DNA of 64,000 nucleotides from assembly GCF_963678635.1 (NCBI RefSeq), contig NC_087064.1, positions 21,254,509 through 21,318,508 on the forward strand, written 5' to 3'. The stretch comes from Symsagittifera roscoffensis (Eukaryota > Xenacoelomorpha > Acoela > Convolutidae). The translations under genes and the position numbers were made by a program. Below the pieces are notes generated by a model. That model saw only the letters and a list, made by a program, of their open reading frames with translations, was not told the origin of the DNA and did no database searches. Position 1 is the first letter of the stretch. Each line of letters starts with the position of its first letter. This document shows positions 24,001 through 37,255 of this stretch, piece by piece.

Positions 24001-27000
24001 GCCACAAGGAAGCAAGATACAGTCGATAATCTCAGTGGCTGGACATCAGGTAATCAGAAATCTCAGTGAACCATCTGCGTTCACTTTGCTGCATTTGGAC
24101 ACATATGCAGATTATCTGAGGCAGGTGGAGCCACGCACTGAATCGAGAGCTGTGCGAGCACTACTAACAACGGGTGGCCCTCGCATAAAGAAACTTCATG
24201 GACGCTACCTGGAGGTCTATGGGCCGTATCAAGTGATGCTGAACGTGGATGGAATCAGTATCTACACTAGGACTTATGTAACAACAGATAGTGACCAAAT
24301 GGGGCAGATCTGTTTGGGTGAGGAGGAACTCAAAGTCCGCAGGATAGGCCATGACGCCATGATGGAACAAGATGCAGTACACATTGGGTATGAAGCAGTT
24401 GTGACCGCGCATCTGCTCGACACCAACGGAAAGAAAATCGGAGTCACAGGGCTTCTGGACACAGGAGCGGTAGTGAGTGTGATGCCGATAAAAACTTGGG
24501 AAAGAATGGGCTTCACGAGGGAAGATCTAATTCCAACGAATCTCCGACTGGCCGCCGCCAATCGAAGAGCGATCTACGTAGCTGGAAGAACACCAATAAC
24601 GGTTCTCCACATGGGAGGAAGGGATCTTTGGATGAGCTTCCTGGTGGTAAAAAATTTAAACGACGCCGACCAATTCATCTTGGGCAGAGATTTCGTCAGG
24701 AATTTTGACGTGATGATTGACTTGAACAACGGTCTGATACGGATTAGAAACCCAGACCGGAAGTATGTTAAGAAACCAAATAATAGGATAATAACAGACG
24801 AAAACAAGGTACCAATTTTTTTTAGATAGAAAAGTGAAGCTACAGCCAGGACAAGCTGTGGTGGCAATTTTTAGAATGAGAAATTTAAATTTGTTAAGTG
24901 ATAGTAAACAGGTTTGTTTAGTACCGAATCCAAATAGTCAGAGTTCGGTGATTTTAGGTCGGAGCTTCTCGGTAACGCGAAACGGACTGTGTGTCAGCGT
25001 GTTATTGAACACACTGGACACCACGGTTTCAATCCAGCGTGGAAAGAAGCTTGGTTACGCTTTGCCGATGAGGACCGACTATGAGGAGACACAAAACTTG
25101 AAGAAACACAGTGTGAAAGACTGTCCTTTTCATGCCAATAAAGATAAAATTTTAAAGAGGATTAATGAATTAAAATCTATTCATAAATTGTTTTCAATGA
25201 AATCCGAAACGGACGACGGCTTATCGAGCTGCTCGAATTTTCCGGAACGCCCCTAGTCATATGAACTAGAATCTGACAAACCGGTTTTGCCAGAGATAGA
25301 ACATTTAAAAGGGAAAATAGGTGAGGGAGGTTTCGAAAAATTGCGGGACCTCCTTAATCGGAACGCAGATGTATTTTCGAAACACAAGGCGGATATCGGT
25401 TGCTGTAACTTCGTCTAACACGAAATTGAACTAGAAGAAGGTGCCGTTCCGCACAGAGAAGGCGCGAGACGAATGACGCCACAAAAGTCGGAAGCGTCGA
25501 GCGGAAATCGAAATGCTGCTTGAATACGACATGATAGAACTCTCGAAATCGCCGGCTTGCGGGGTGGTAATGGCGAAAAAGAAAGGGGGCAGCTAAGATT
25601 TTGTTGCGATTTTCGCTATTTGAACGCGGTGACGATAAAAGATGCGTACCCGATACCGCGAATAGACGACAGCCTCTCTAAGCTTGGTGATGCCAAGTTC
25701 TTCACCACATTGGACTTGGGTTCTGCCTTCTGGCAGGTCCCTCTGCGGAAGAAGGATAGAGAGAAAACCGGATTCGCGTGCGAATTGGGATTGTACCAGT
25801 GGAAGAGGATGCCCTTCGGCTTGTGCAATGCAACAGCCACTTTTCAAAGACTGATGGCTCAGGCTTTGACGAGAGTGACCAAGAAGTACGGGAATCTCGT
25901 GATGTGTTACGTGGACGACGGACGACGTGGTCATAGCGACACCGACCCTGGAAGACCACATTGATCGGCTCGATGAGGTCTTTGGATGCATGAAGAGAGC
26001 AGGCTTGAAGTGCAAACCATCCAAATGTGAAATCCTTAGGGATTCAATTAAGTACCTGGAAAGAATGGTGGACAGACATGGTGTGAGGCCGGACCCAGAA
26101 GCAGTAGAAGCAGTGTTGACATGGAAGGCTCCTAGAACGGACACACAGCTCCTAAGCTTCCAAGGGTTTGCCAACTACTACCGCGAGTTCATAAAAAGAT
26201 ATGCGGACAAGGTGTATCCGATGCAGAAGCTGATGCGCAACAAAGGGAAGAAGTTCGAATGGAACGATGAAGCAGAAGTTGCCTTCGAGAACATAAAGCG
26301 GGAACTGTGCGAAGCGCCAGTGCTAGGCATGCCTACAGAAAAGGGCATGTATGTTCTTGACACAGACGCATCGGTAGTAGCCATCTCAGGAATATTGCAT
26401 CAGGAGCAAGAATGGAACGGAAGAACGGTTCTCCGTCCCATTGCATACGGCAGCAAGGTCTTGAGTGACACTGAGATGAAATATGGCGCACCAAAAGCAG
26501 AAATGTTTGCAGTAGTCACATTTGTGGTAAAATACCGCGCATACTTGGGGAGCGCTCCCTTTAAGTTACGCGTAGACAACAGAGCGTTATCCTGGTTGAA
26601 GACCTACCCGATGGATCAGAGTTACATTGGTAGATGGATAGTAAGATTGGATGGCTACCACATGATAATCAAGCACAGGATGCGTGATAAACACCAGAAT
26701 GCTGACAGCCTCAGTAAGAAAACTGAGTTCTATGAAAGATTGGAGCAGAAGCAAGCCAATCAAGCAGAAATAAAGGAGGGATTCTCGTTTGTGGACAAAG
26801 AAACCTATGAAGCGCTTCCCTTAACGAGATGGTTGGACAAGTCTGGACATCCAATTCCAGGACACCCCGAGTTACATGTAGAGAAAGCAGCCGAGATAAA
26901 GATCCTGTCCAAGGAGGACCCGGTCCCCTTGGATCTGTTGCTGCGCTCGAATCTGGTCCAGCAAGAACTCTCTCGCATGAACATAAACAGCCTCTCATTA

Positions 27001-30000
27001 TTGGATAAAACGGTGCAGGTCACACCGCAAGTGATGCGGATGCTGGGTGGATTGTTAGAAAGAGAAGTGACCAGAGATGACCCCGAGTGGACAGCAGCAG
27101 TGGCATCGCTAACAGTCAGTGAGAAGGTGAAGATCATGCCGTCCAGACGACAACACGAAGAGAACGAGAGGGATTGTAGGACAATAGTTCAGCAACTAGT
27201 ATCCTCAATACCCCACGAGATTTTAACCAGTACTTCTTACGGACGGAAAGAACAGGGAAGCAGTACGCGAAGGAAAACCGTTACCTTCGTGGACCAGGAT
27301 AAAGAAGGTGAGAAGGTAGAACAAAACCTGCTGCAAGATTGTTTGTCCGGGGAGACGAACGATGAGAAGAGCCAGCAAGTACAAGATCAACACCCGGGAC
27401 AAGAAAGTTTGTCCGGGGAGTCTGAGATAGATGAAAAAGTTCCTGATGAGAAACAGGACCTGGGGAACAAGGTTTTGTCCGGGGGGTTCAGATGGATGCG
27501 AAGAAGGCACAGACATGATCTGGAGGAGCGTGCCGACTCCATCACAACCTCTTCAACAGATGACAATTCCCGAAACTCGGGAATTGACACCTATTCAGAC
27601 AGGAACTCGAGCTCGGGATCAGAACTGTCCGAACTAGCGATCCACACACTACTAGTGGAAACTCGGGCAAGGGATCTGGACAGAGAGGTGTACCAGGATC
27701 CTGACAGTGATCGCTACCTTATACCAAGCAAAAGAGTCTTTGACAACACAGCGGATGATTTGGAGACATGGGCGGTATCGAAACGTTCGATAAGTCTGTT
27801 GCCACAAAAAGAGGTAAACAGGACTGATCGTCAGCCGTTCCAGCAAGAAACACAGCCGCTGTCGAAGATTTGGTGCGTTAAGAGGGAAGAAGAAACACAT
27901 CAGCCCAATGAGCTGATTAGTCAGATGAGGGTCATGAAGACGTACTTGAAGGCGAGATACAGACTCTCGGATCTTCTCAGGGCGCAGAGAAATGATCGCA
28001 TGACAAGCAACCTGAAAAGGTGGATAGAGAATGGTTCTCCTGATAAAGGGGACCTCGAGGAAGATAGTTATCGCATCCTGAGACGGTACTTCATGCAGAA
28101 GGAAGGGAGGTTATATTTGAACAAAGACGGGATTGTGGCTTGCAAAAGAAGAGAGAAAGACAGAGTCCTATACAAGTATAACGCGATAGTGTTACCGCAA
28201 CTCTATCAGACAGAACTAATATTCAGGTCGCATGATCAGATGGGCCATCAGGGGATCGACAAGGTATATCAGAGGATCCTGAAGCGCTTCGAGTGGCCTG
28301 GAATGAAAAAGGCATGTGAGAAGTGGGTGACAGCGTGCCTGTCATGCCAACAGGTCAAGGATCCGAGGAAATTGCGATTTCCTTTACAATCGATCGAGTC
28401 GTCTGAATTCAATGCAATGAGGTGGTGCAGATAGATCACCAAAAGATATGCATGACAGACAATGGTTATAATCAGGTGCTGGTCATGATAGATCATTTTA
28501 CGAAGTATGCAGAGGCCGTGCCCTGCATAACTGCCTCGGCGGAAGAGACATGCGACCACCTGATCAATACGTGGATAGCGAGACATGGTTGTCCGATGAC
28601 GTTTCAATCAGATAATGGAACAGCTTTCGTAGGAGAGCTTACGAAAGAGCTTATGAGACGCTCGCAGGTTGCTCAGGCTCACTCCACGACATACCACCCC
28701 CAGACGAATGGCTTAGTGGAAAGACAGAATAGGACGTTAGTGTCGATGCTGAGAGTATATTGTTCCAGGTACATGACCGATTGCGGCAGATACCTTCCAC
28801 AGGTGATGGGAGCCTATAATAGCACGCAATACTCCACCACTGGAGTTAGTTCACACATGATGCTAACTGGACACGAGAAGTCTTTACCCTTAACCTTTTT
28901 CTACCCAGAGTATGAGGGAAAGAAAACGTCTCCACAGGTCTATGTGAGGGATGTGATCAGACGTCATCAGGAGTTGAACGATTTATGCAGACGAAATACT
29001 CAGCAAGCACAGGCAAGGCAGAGGAAAAAATTCGACAAGAAAGCAGCTGGTGCAAAAGCTTACAAGGTGGGAGATTACGTATGGGTATTTCAGAACGTTA
29101 TACCACCGAAAGGAACAAAACAGCTCCTAAAAAAGTGGAGGGGACCCTTCATGATTACGGAAGTGCACCAGGAGGGACGCTTTTATAGACTGAATACTGG
29201 CCGAGCCGCCCACTACGAGAACATTAAGCCACACAATCCATCGACAGAAGACTGGTGTATACCTGCGGACATGGAAGAAGGGGATTATCTAATGATGGAT
29301 CCTGCTTGTGAGGTCAACGAGAAGGGCACCAGGGAGAAGAACGATGGAAACGAAGTCGTGGAGGAAGGAATGGATACACCGCAGGACCTGGATCCAAACG
29401 ATGAAACCTTACCCTACGCAGAGGAGGATTGGCAGGATCCCGAACAGATAGAGGTTCCCAAGAACTTGGAACCGGATCTTCCGTTCACGATACAGACTCG
29501 TCAGAAGGACGGGACAAGACCAAGAAAGAAATATAGTCCTTACGGTGACGACTTTGTAGTGGATAGGATAGATCTGAAGAAGATAGTGGAAGAAGTAGTG
29601 GGTCTAGAAGAAATAACAGTGTCACAAGACATTGACATAGTCGATGATTACGACGATGAGTGGGTCGACGACCGGTCGAAACCATAGGTAGATTTCGACG
29701 ACGAGCAACAGCAGTCATATGAACAAGACCTGACAAACCTGCGTGTCTTAGAGTGGCTGAACGAAATGCCCTCGGACCCAGAAGGGACCCGCGTCACGAT
29801 TCAAGACGTAGATCGTGAAAGCATGAAATACATCAAGACCGAACGAGATGATCCTTCCTGGGCTGCCCAGGAAGGACAACTACTCATTCCAGCTTCTAAC
29901 CTCGACTTGATACCCGGTATGCAATCGACGGGGACGTCGATGGATATTTTTATGCGGGGAGTGGGGGTAGGACTTACCCACACTGAAAACTTGATGATAA

Positions 30001-30572
30001 AAAAATTCAGAGTAGCAAGAGAAACAGGAGACTTAGAAGCAGAAACAGGCGAAGAACCTAAGAGACTTGACATAGGCAGGGTAGTTGAGTCATATTTTAA
30101 CTTACCAAATGAATATTCAAGTAACATAATACTAACAGACAGTGATTTTATACTCACAAATAGAACATGCGCGATAGCCATTACAGCAGACATGAGTTTT
30201 AGGACAGCGTTAGCGGCAGATTTTAAGAGAGAATATAAAAACATAGAGTTCCTTTGGAAGCAACGACCAGGAGTAGGGGGCGTAGCAGCCTTACCTCCGG
30301 CGGCGTCACAGATACCGGGAAAGTAACTATGCTTCTTGGTGACGAGGGCGACGGAGAAGCAGCACGTGGACCCAGAGAACCTGGTCTTGTCCTTGACGAG
30401 GCTGAGGGACTTCCTCGTGGAAATGGACGTGAAGGAGCTCTCGCTTCCAGTGTACGATCCGAACAGAGGACGAGTGCATCCTCGGGAATTGTACGCGCTT
30501 GTACACGTGATATTCTCTGATACTAATATACAAGTATATTTACATAAGAAATATTACTTAAGTATAGGCTGA
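21007..30572 (+). pseudogene. Decayed gag-pol ORF1 of copy B
   Basis: This is the B-subfamily version of the C polyprotein. It has an N-terminal basic region and coiled coil (21007-22260), capsid-like Gag (22680-23270), CCHC knuckle 1 (about 23381), and knuckle 2 with its first Cys codon changed to TGA (23537). Protease DTGA follows at about 24460. The reverse transcriptase (25640-26110) has its YVDD codons interrupted by a 7-base duplication at about 25914-25927. Next are RNase H (26350-26715), a linker with three LSGE/LSGG strings (27343-27487), an H2C2 and DDE integrase (28225-28750), a GPY/F-like module (29130-29240), and the conserved block plus macrodomain-like tail (29924-30572). Other stops lie at 24829, 25254, 25417, 29687 and 30324. 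The start is the ATG at 21007; MVETRS at about 21154 is an alternative. Confidence 0.92.
29924..30000 (+). promoter_or_regulatory. Conserved hairpin/PPT-like block, copy B
   Basis: The 7-bp stem ATCGACG/CGTCGAT with GGGA loop (29924-29941) is identical to A and C. It is followed by TATTTTTATGCGGGGAGTGG and TAGGACTTACCCACAC. Over about 78 bases I count seven or so differences from copy C, although the adjoining coding sequence is far more diverged. See findings. Confidence 0.75.
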
Positions 30573-30978
30573 GTGACGTGCGAGAGGGTGTTAGGCTAAC
30601 GACTAAGTTGTATGTAATGTGCGATATGTGTGATATGTGTGTTATGTTATGTTATGTGTTATGTTATTAAGATCCTGGGTAAGAAGGGATTAGTGACCAT
30701 GAACAACTGAATGACGATCTTAGGAATAGATCCAAATTTTGGACTGTCCAATCTTAGGTCGAATTCCAAAATTTTAGAGACCGATTGATTTTAATAAATT
30801 TTAGGATAAATATCTTTTTATCTGAACTGTTTTAAATGAATTTTAACGAGAAAATAAGGTGAAAACTGACAAGTGTGATATTCGTGACTTCTTTTCTAGA
30901 TCCTGATTGATCATTTAATTGCTCACTTGAGTCAAAACCTTGAAATCGAATCAAATCAAATCGAATCTGAAGAACAGT
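30573..30978 (+). other. ORF1-ORF2 spacer of copy B
   Basis: This AT-rich spacer of about 400 bases has a short GTTATGTTAT-type microsatellite near 30640-30670. The 20-26 bp repeats found upstream of ORF2 in A and C are not recognisable here. I see no gene. Confidence 0.5.
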
Positions 30979-33900
30979 ATGGAGAATTTCAACTTGGATG
31001 AATTGATGGACCTGGCAGAGGCACTTGTAGGACCGATGATAGATGCGATCTATCGTCGGCTAATGGATCGAGACTTCGCTCTGGAGGACCCAGAGGTAGT
31101 CATGTTGCTGACCGCCCTGATCAACATCTTGGGGCATGGCAACCGTGGGGACCGCCCCACGGGAGTCCTATTGATGGCAGCATACGGAGAAAGGGGAGTA
31201 CTAGACCGCCCGAACATGAGAGTGATGAGGTGAGAAACGGGGCTCTCTCAGGGAGTGACTTGGCGAATGACCATGGATTGGGAAGTTCTAGGACTTACCA
31301 ACCAGGTGAAATGGCTATGCCCTCCAAGCCCAAACCTGGGCTGACGAGAATGCATCAGGAGATGAACAGCGAGGCTGCCTCGTCTGGTTCACCACTGAGA
31401 GCAGCTGTGCCACCAAAGAGGGTGAAAGCAGAACAGAAGGTTCAGACAAACCAAACCATGCAAGATCTTGATGCGATAAAGGACGAGCTGGAAAGAACGA
31501 AAAAGGAGCTGGACGAGGTGACTAAGACCATGCTCATCGCAGAGGACGACCGAGACATGTGGAAAAGATTGTTCGAAGACTGCAACAAAAAGCAGGGTCA
31601 AGAAATTGAGCGCTTGAGGCAGGACTACAAGGAGCGATCAGAACGGATGGCGTTAACTACAGCCGTGGAAAAAGCGATACCTGCAAGGAGTATTCCTCGT
31701 GGGCAGTCCCCGATGGAGCTCTTGACGCCTCGAGAAATGAGTCAGACAACGGAGACACGGCTCCCGACAGCAACAGATCGAGTGACAATCCCGGACCCTA
31801 GTGACACCTTGGGTGACCCCGTCGTGGAATAAACGGTGAGGAAGCTGATAGAGACAGCTGGACGACTGGTCGCCAACAAGAATGCGCCAGGTTCCGGGGT
31901 GACTGCACCCTATGGAACGATCGATGACACGGGCAGAGTACGACTCTCCCAGACCGTGATCAGACAGGGAATAAGCGACGTGACGCCACTAATGGGGAGC
32001 TCTAAGGCCCCAGAAAGAAGAATACAGAAGATGCCAGCGAAGAAATTGTCACGTGTAATAGACATACAAAAGAACAATCAATTGAGATATAACTTCACGG
32101 GAGTTCCGGAGACAGATCCGAGAGCTTGCTTCAATCGAGCGATTTGGAACCCGGCAGTAAACCTAGAACAACCGCCACTGGGAACATCACATCTGATACT
32201 GGGAGACAGCTTGGTCAGAGTACTATCGAATTTGAGGACCTCTTGGGTCATCACGGTGATGGCCTTCGGAGGAGCGACTACAGCCCAGTTATATCGGATG
32301 GTGGAGTTAATGAATCCATGGAGGATTCCCAGTGTGATGATCCAGGTTGGAACGAACAACATCTCGAGAAGTTCGGATGAGGAGGAAGCACTATGGGAAT
32401 CGTTGATGGTGTGTTTGTTGACTACTCTCTGGCAGAAGTTCAACTGCGCGGTACTGACCGTTTGCACTGTGCCAAAGAACCCGAGGAGTTAGAGCCCATG
32501 AGATTTTCAAACAAGGAGCTGAGACTCACTAAAGAATCTATGAGGGCACTGCCGAAATCCAGTGAGTACTGTGGACCGATCAAGAAGAAGTCGTACAGCT
32601 ACGAAACCGGAATCATAGGGATAGCGTACAACCCTTTCCTGAGTGAAGACACACGCGTTTGCTTCTTCGATTATGAGCAGGCAGTGTTGCTAAGATTCTG
32701 GACGTCGAGAATTGTAACGATTAAGAGCGCTAACAATCCTCAGATCAGATTGGGACTGGTCTTTGGAAGAAGAGGTGACTGCACCTTCCGTACCAAAATC
32801 CGACAAAAGAGTGGAGTTTGGGTTTGGATTCTCAGATGAGTTACTGAGAACGAGCTTGATGGTAGTGTGGGAATTGATGAGGCAACCATGGTGTCCTAGT
32901 CCCAACGCTGACTCGATATTACGGGCGACACAAGACGTGCAGAGGGAGCTGAATGCAGACTGCAACCTGCGTGACCTGAACATCATATATAATGTGATGA
33001 TAACAGCCTCTAAGAGCAACGGGGAAGATAAAGTGGAGTTGCCTGACTGGGGACCAGAAGACTGGGTCAAACCTGGTAGCTGTCTGGCGGAAGTCTGTGG
33101 TCTGGAAGGTCACGTTTGTGGAGGTCTGGACTGCGTAAGGACCCTAGAGAGACAACACAAGCAATTGACGATATTGTTTGGGAATGTCGTGATGAAGGCG
33201 AGGACGGAAACGGAACTGATCGCAGATTGCCATGGAGGAACCGAGGTGAATCTAGTGACTGCACTAGGATTCTACAGCATGTTTGGTTCTTTAGAGTCAC
33301 TATTGAATCTAGAACAGAAACATGAGATGGTCACAGCCATCAGTGTAGAAGTATCCTCAGGAGTTCTGCAAACCGAGCAGAAACACATAGGATAATGGAG
33401 GGAAACGATCGAGGCGGAAATGAACATCAGACACAGTGAGGCTTATTGTAGACCATCAGGAGCACGGTATTTGGTGGGCTCGACATTGGCTCCAATGTGC
33501 AAGAGCAGATACCCGGTGCATTTCGTAGCTGTGGATATAAAGAGTACGAGAACGATCGTGGATCAAGCCTTCTCAGTGCCAAAATGTGTGAGACTAACGA
33601 GAATGTCCGAAAAATCTTACGAGTTGCTATGTAAGATGTTCTCAGCAGTTCCAGAGAGAACAAAGGAAGAGTTGGAATTGATACTGGGAAGGAAGTTCAT
33701 GGGATACGTGAGTGGGAACTTCAGTGACTTTGAGAGACAGAAACAGAGAGGATCAACTGTTACAGATTACAATACAGTAGACGAGAATGATGAAATCCAC
33801 CGAGTGATGATGGAAGTGGAACCCTTACTGGAAGCTTCGGATAAACGTAATTGGAGGAGCATCATGTTGACACATGACAAGTTCCCTGCCATTGCTTGCT

Positions 33901-34638
33901 GCAGACCTGGTGGTATCCCAAGCGTAGTAATCTGGTGCTGATCTGGGACTCTGGAGAGCTGCTCTCCATGGGTTTACCAGACTATCACAGCCTTTAACAA
34001 TAATGATAGTGGGAGTTATGATGGCGATACGATGGCTGGAAGCTCATGTAAGAGAGAACAATAGACAGGAAGCGCCAACGAGAGAACAGTTGCGGAAATT
34101 GGATTGTCTGAAAGATGTAGATCTTTTTGAGACAATGTGCAAGATTCTAAACATTCCGATGGAAGTGAAGAAGATATGGGCAAGGAGACGATTGATGCCA
34201 TGGTTCAGAGCTAACATAACTGCATGGTTGTACGAATATGCTAAGAAGCATATGTCGAAGCACGGCAGAGTGTACAGTGAATATCAGCTGGACATTGGAG
34301 CAGGAGCCTTCAAGCGAGCCTCCATGACCCATCAGAATGCAGTGAACACCGCTGTAAAGAGAATTTACAGGACGAGTGAACGTAGTGGAAAGGAGAAGGA
34401 AGAGATGTTGAAGGAAGATTTGGAGAGAAACTTGACGTTGTGTCTCCACAACAGCTTCTGCCGAAACAGAGAATGGATGACTCGCGTGGATCCCCTACCT
34501 TGTTGCAAACAGAGGGTAGAAGAGCAGAAGTGTTGGAGGACTGCTTCCAACAGCGTCAGGATAGCTAACGATGTGTTGCAAGACACAGAAACTGAAAGTG
34601 CAGAGTCAGTGTCACAGGAGGAAGAGATGGAACATTGA
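30979..34638 (+). pseudogene. Decayed and internally deleted ORF2 of copy B
   Basis: It starts at MENFNLDELMD. A short N-terminal domain resembles that of C (a ML-A-I/L-L pattern and an AYGE/GYTT segment). A coiled coil (31470-31640) follows, then the first half of the SGNH-like domain with LILGDSLVRVL (about 32190) and VGTNNISR (about 32344). After TVCTVP (about 32459) the sequence jumps to material matching C at about 57640. Everything between is missing, including the SGNH C-terminal Asp-His block. The remaining C-terminal third keeps the CX4CX4HXCX4C module (about 33082-33140). The tail is acidic but lacks the IVISSDDEEE motif. Stops and shifts near 31230, 31830, 32490, 33393 and 33941 break it. 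Confidence 0.85.
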
Positions 34639-35475
34639 CAAACGGTCGAATGAACAAGAGGCAAAAAGAAAGAAATTTAGAAGAATTTAGAAGTTTTAGA
34701 AGTTCTAAACGACAAAAAAAGAAGAAAACAAAGGAGTGACGAAGAAAAAGAAAGTGAAACTCAGAATTGTTTTATGTGTGTGAAAAACTCAAGTGCGAAA
34801 CCAAGCAACCAAGTTGTAATTGAAAATTGAAACATTTAGTTGAGCTTTGAGCATTGAAGGAAATGTTGCATTTATAAATTTGCATTTTGATTTTAGTTAA
34901 GTGGCTTTAGAGACACTTACTTACTATTTATTTAGAAAGGCTTGAGTGAAGAGTATATTTAAATATTCCAGCCTGCATGATTATTTTTAATCAACTAGGA
35001 GAACTGATCACTTTGTGGTGATATGAAAGGCTTGGGTAATCTCTCGAAGAGGGAGATTGTTTCATTGTTCTTTCTAACCACAGAATTTCTTAGTTTTAAT
35101 ATTCAGGACAATAACGAGCAAGATTTCCGAAGGGAAGAAGCGTAGTAGGATAATTTTAGCTTGTTGGTTGGCAGGACTGTCCTGCAAACCAACGTCTTTT
35201 TAAAAATCTAGGAGAAAAGTTTTTAGTCAGGACATTGACATTGGAAGTCAGAAAAGATGTTTTTATCTTAGGTCATATCCTTATTGTGCAGATTAATGAA
35301 AGAATTTGAAGGCTATAGTGATGTAGTATGATGCCATTTATATTCTGCAGTGAGTTGATATGACGCGGATAAAAAAGATTTCGTGCATTTTGTAAATTCT
35401 GTTCGACGACACTGTACCTATTTTACGAACATTGCGAGATTCAATGAGGACATTGACCGGACTGTCCGGGGAGTA
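34639..35475 (+). other. 3' untranslated region and PPT of copy B
   Basis: This is AT-rich sequence with no gene seen. It ends in the polypurine tract CTGTCCGGGGAGTA (35462-35475), directly against the LTR start TGTGACATT. The core TCCGGGGAGTA is shared with A and C although the LTRs themselves differ. Confidence 0.7.
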
Positions 35476-36387
35476 TGTGACATTCGACCAGAATGGACCA
35501 ACATGCAGATTCGGCATATTCGAGTTTTTAACAGCGAATCTTCCGAATTGGCGATTTTGAAGGAATAAGAGCGTTATTGGAACGATTGGCCCAACGGTGA
35601 AGGCTAGAATATTCCGGTGTTTCAAATTTTTAAAATTTCGAAGTATGACGTCATATTTCTGAGAAACGTCAGAAACGGCCATTTTGGCAGAAAACTGGAA
35701 GAAAAACACAACAACATTAGTTGCGATAGCGATAACAACGAGAATTGTGATTGAAAAACAACGACAGATTGCAGGAAAAGCAGAGACCGTTCCGAGTTGC
35801 AACTATTGTGTCGCTACAATAGTTGCAAGGCCGTTGCGAACAACGGTGAAGGGTGGAAGACAGCCTTCCGGAAGGAAGATAAGAGCCTTATTTCCCCGGA
35901 TTCAGGAATCCGGAGGGGTCTCGGAACTGGAACTTTTATTAACTTATATAAACTTTTAGCTTCCCTATTATGTCCTGAATTGAATTTGATTAACATCTGA
36001 ATTCATTCTGCTAAGATGAGAAGCTAGGAGTTGGGGGAAAGGGTTGATCCATCTTCGATGGAGATGATGATTTTTATCTACTGAACAAAAACGACAAAAG
36101 TTCAATAAATAGTAGTAGCCCTGATTTTACGAGTAGCCTCGTGGTCTGGGGATACTGAGATCCAGCCATGAGCTCACTATTTCTGCATGTAATCTAGTTA
36201 ATTTGAGTGTTTTGACCGAAGCCGAAAGCAGTAACGTTTTTGTCGACCCGATGTTAGAAAGACCACCGAAAGTACTGGCTTGGTAGAGACGGTTAAAAGC
36301 ATGTAAAGCTCTGTTTAGACGTTGGCCAGTCGTCTTAGGACTTAGTTTTATTTTCTGTCGATATGTATCTTCCGGGCGAATGTTACA
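35476..36387 (+). repeat. 3' LTR of copy B
   Basis: It starts TGTGACATT and ends GCGAATGTTACA, like the 5' copy, with TATATAAA at 35946-35953. The end point is supported by the LTR fragment at 61624-61922, which stops at the same GAATGTTACA, and by the TTG that follows and matches the left flank at 16987. Confidence 0.85.
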
Positions 36388-36390
36388 TTG

Positions 36391-36760
36391 AGTGTGTTTG
36401 TTGTTATGTTGAGTTAGGGAGAGTTTTTATGTTGATCCATCTGAAATGGATCATAGGTCCACTGTCTAATAAAAGGTAACTATACGTAAGGTTCTGACCC
36501 TGTTTTTAACGGCGTTCGCGTGTTTCAGCTATTTCGAGACCTAAGTATGGGGACGTTCTTATTTTCTAGAGTGGGGGTATTTTGGTACTGGCCTCTAAGC
36601 TGTAACAAAGGTTTTAGTCTCATGTCGCAAGAGAACCGAATTGGCTCCGACCGCTTAAGGTAGAAAAACACAAAAGATAGTGTCTCTGACTCTTGAGCCA
36701 ATGATTATAGGGCCTATTTTTCTTTAACCTCATATGTGACTTATGCAGGCGACTGTTACA
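36391..36760 (+). repeat. 3' LTR of copy A, right part
   Basis: This continues the A LTR that stopped at 16989. The joined order TTTAAATTTCT then GAGTGTGTT matches the uninterrupted C LTR. It contains the conserved hairpin TGATCCAT-CTGAA-ATGGATCA (about 36437) and AATAAA, and ends GACTGTTACA, compared with ACGAATGTTACA in C. Copy A therefore ends at 36760, next to LINE sequence. Confidence 0.85.
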
Positions 36761-36949
36761 CTTAAGTTACACTTAAGAAATTACAGTGATTGACGTTAAC
36801 GAAAGACCATTCCGAATACTAACGATTGTAACTGTACAATCGTTACCGAAAGACTGGGTAGAATAGGCCAGACGAGTATCAAATTTCTATAAGCAATAGG
36901 CAGAAAAATCAGAGAACAGACCGGTGAAACGAGATTCTTCCTATTTCTG
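36761..36949. other. Junction DNA between copy A LTR and LINE reading frame
   Basis: About 190 bases follow the A LTR before the recognisable LINE ORF1 end. They contain TTAAGTTACACTTAAG. I cannot tell whether this is LINE sequence, a target duplication of A, or host DNA, because the left end of A is outside the window. Confidence 0.35.
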
Positions 36950-37255
36950 ATGCAAAGACTCAGTCTAGCCATTGTACGCGGAAATCATGCTTGTATAGTT
37001 CCAACCATGCTTGTAAAAGTTCCAAATGCATATCAGCGTCGAATGGTACTGCTATCGGCGAGAAAGCTGAAAACTTTCAGTCAACCAATCTTTCTCAGCA
37101 AAGAAGCTGACCTTGAAAACTTAGCTCTTGTGAGACGACGAGAACTGATAAATAAAGGCACCGATCCGAAAAATCTGCGTGTTCGTGACGCAACCTTGTT
37201 CATTCGACAGGGCGCAAAGTGGACAAAAGAGAAGCTTCCCGTGGCGGACGAATGA
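36950..37255 (+). pseudogene. LINE ORF1, C-terminal part
   Basis: This frame of about 100 codons has a basic, Arg/Leu-rich pattern (ARKLKTF, VRRRELINK, TLFIRQGAKW). It resembles the C-terminal end of the nucleic-acid-binding ORF1 protein of CR1/jockey-type LINEs. It is followed, in the same frame after TGA, by the endonuclease. The upstream part of ORF1 is missing or unrecognisable, so the LINE is probably 5' truncated. Confidence rests mostly on position. Confidence 0.5.

Larger units (their letters stand above)
16990..36387 (+). mobile_element. Copy B: 19.4-kb giant Ty3/gypsy LTR retrotransposon, diverged subfamily
   Basis: It is bounded by LTRs starting TGTGACATTCGACC and ending GCGAATGTTACA (16990-17886 and 35476-36387), and flanked by TTG on both sides inside the LTR of A. 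Its order is LTR, PBS (18045), leader, ORF1 (21007-30572), ORF2 (30979-34638), PPT, LTR. The LTRs differ by about 3 percent plus indels in their first two thirds, so it is older than copy C. Both ORFs carry stops and frameshifts, and the reverse transcriptase active site is disrupted, so it is not autonomous. Confidence 0.9.

Noticed and set aside
27343-27487. LSGE repeats as protease cleavage sites only
   Set aside because: The same nucleotide string is used in another frame at 51573 and in the non-coding PPT, so a purely protein explanation is insufficient.
35476-36760. B LTR as a single 1285-bp unit ending at 36760
   Set aside because: The last 370 bases continue the interrupted A LTR exactly, TTG flanks fit an end at 36387, and an independent fragment at 61922 stops at the same end.
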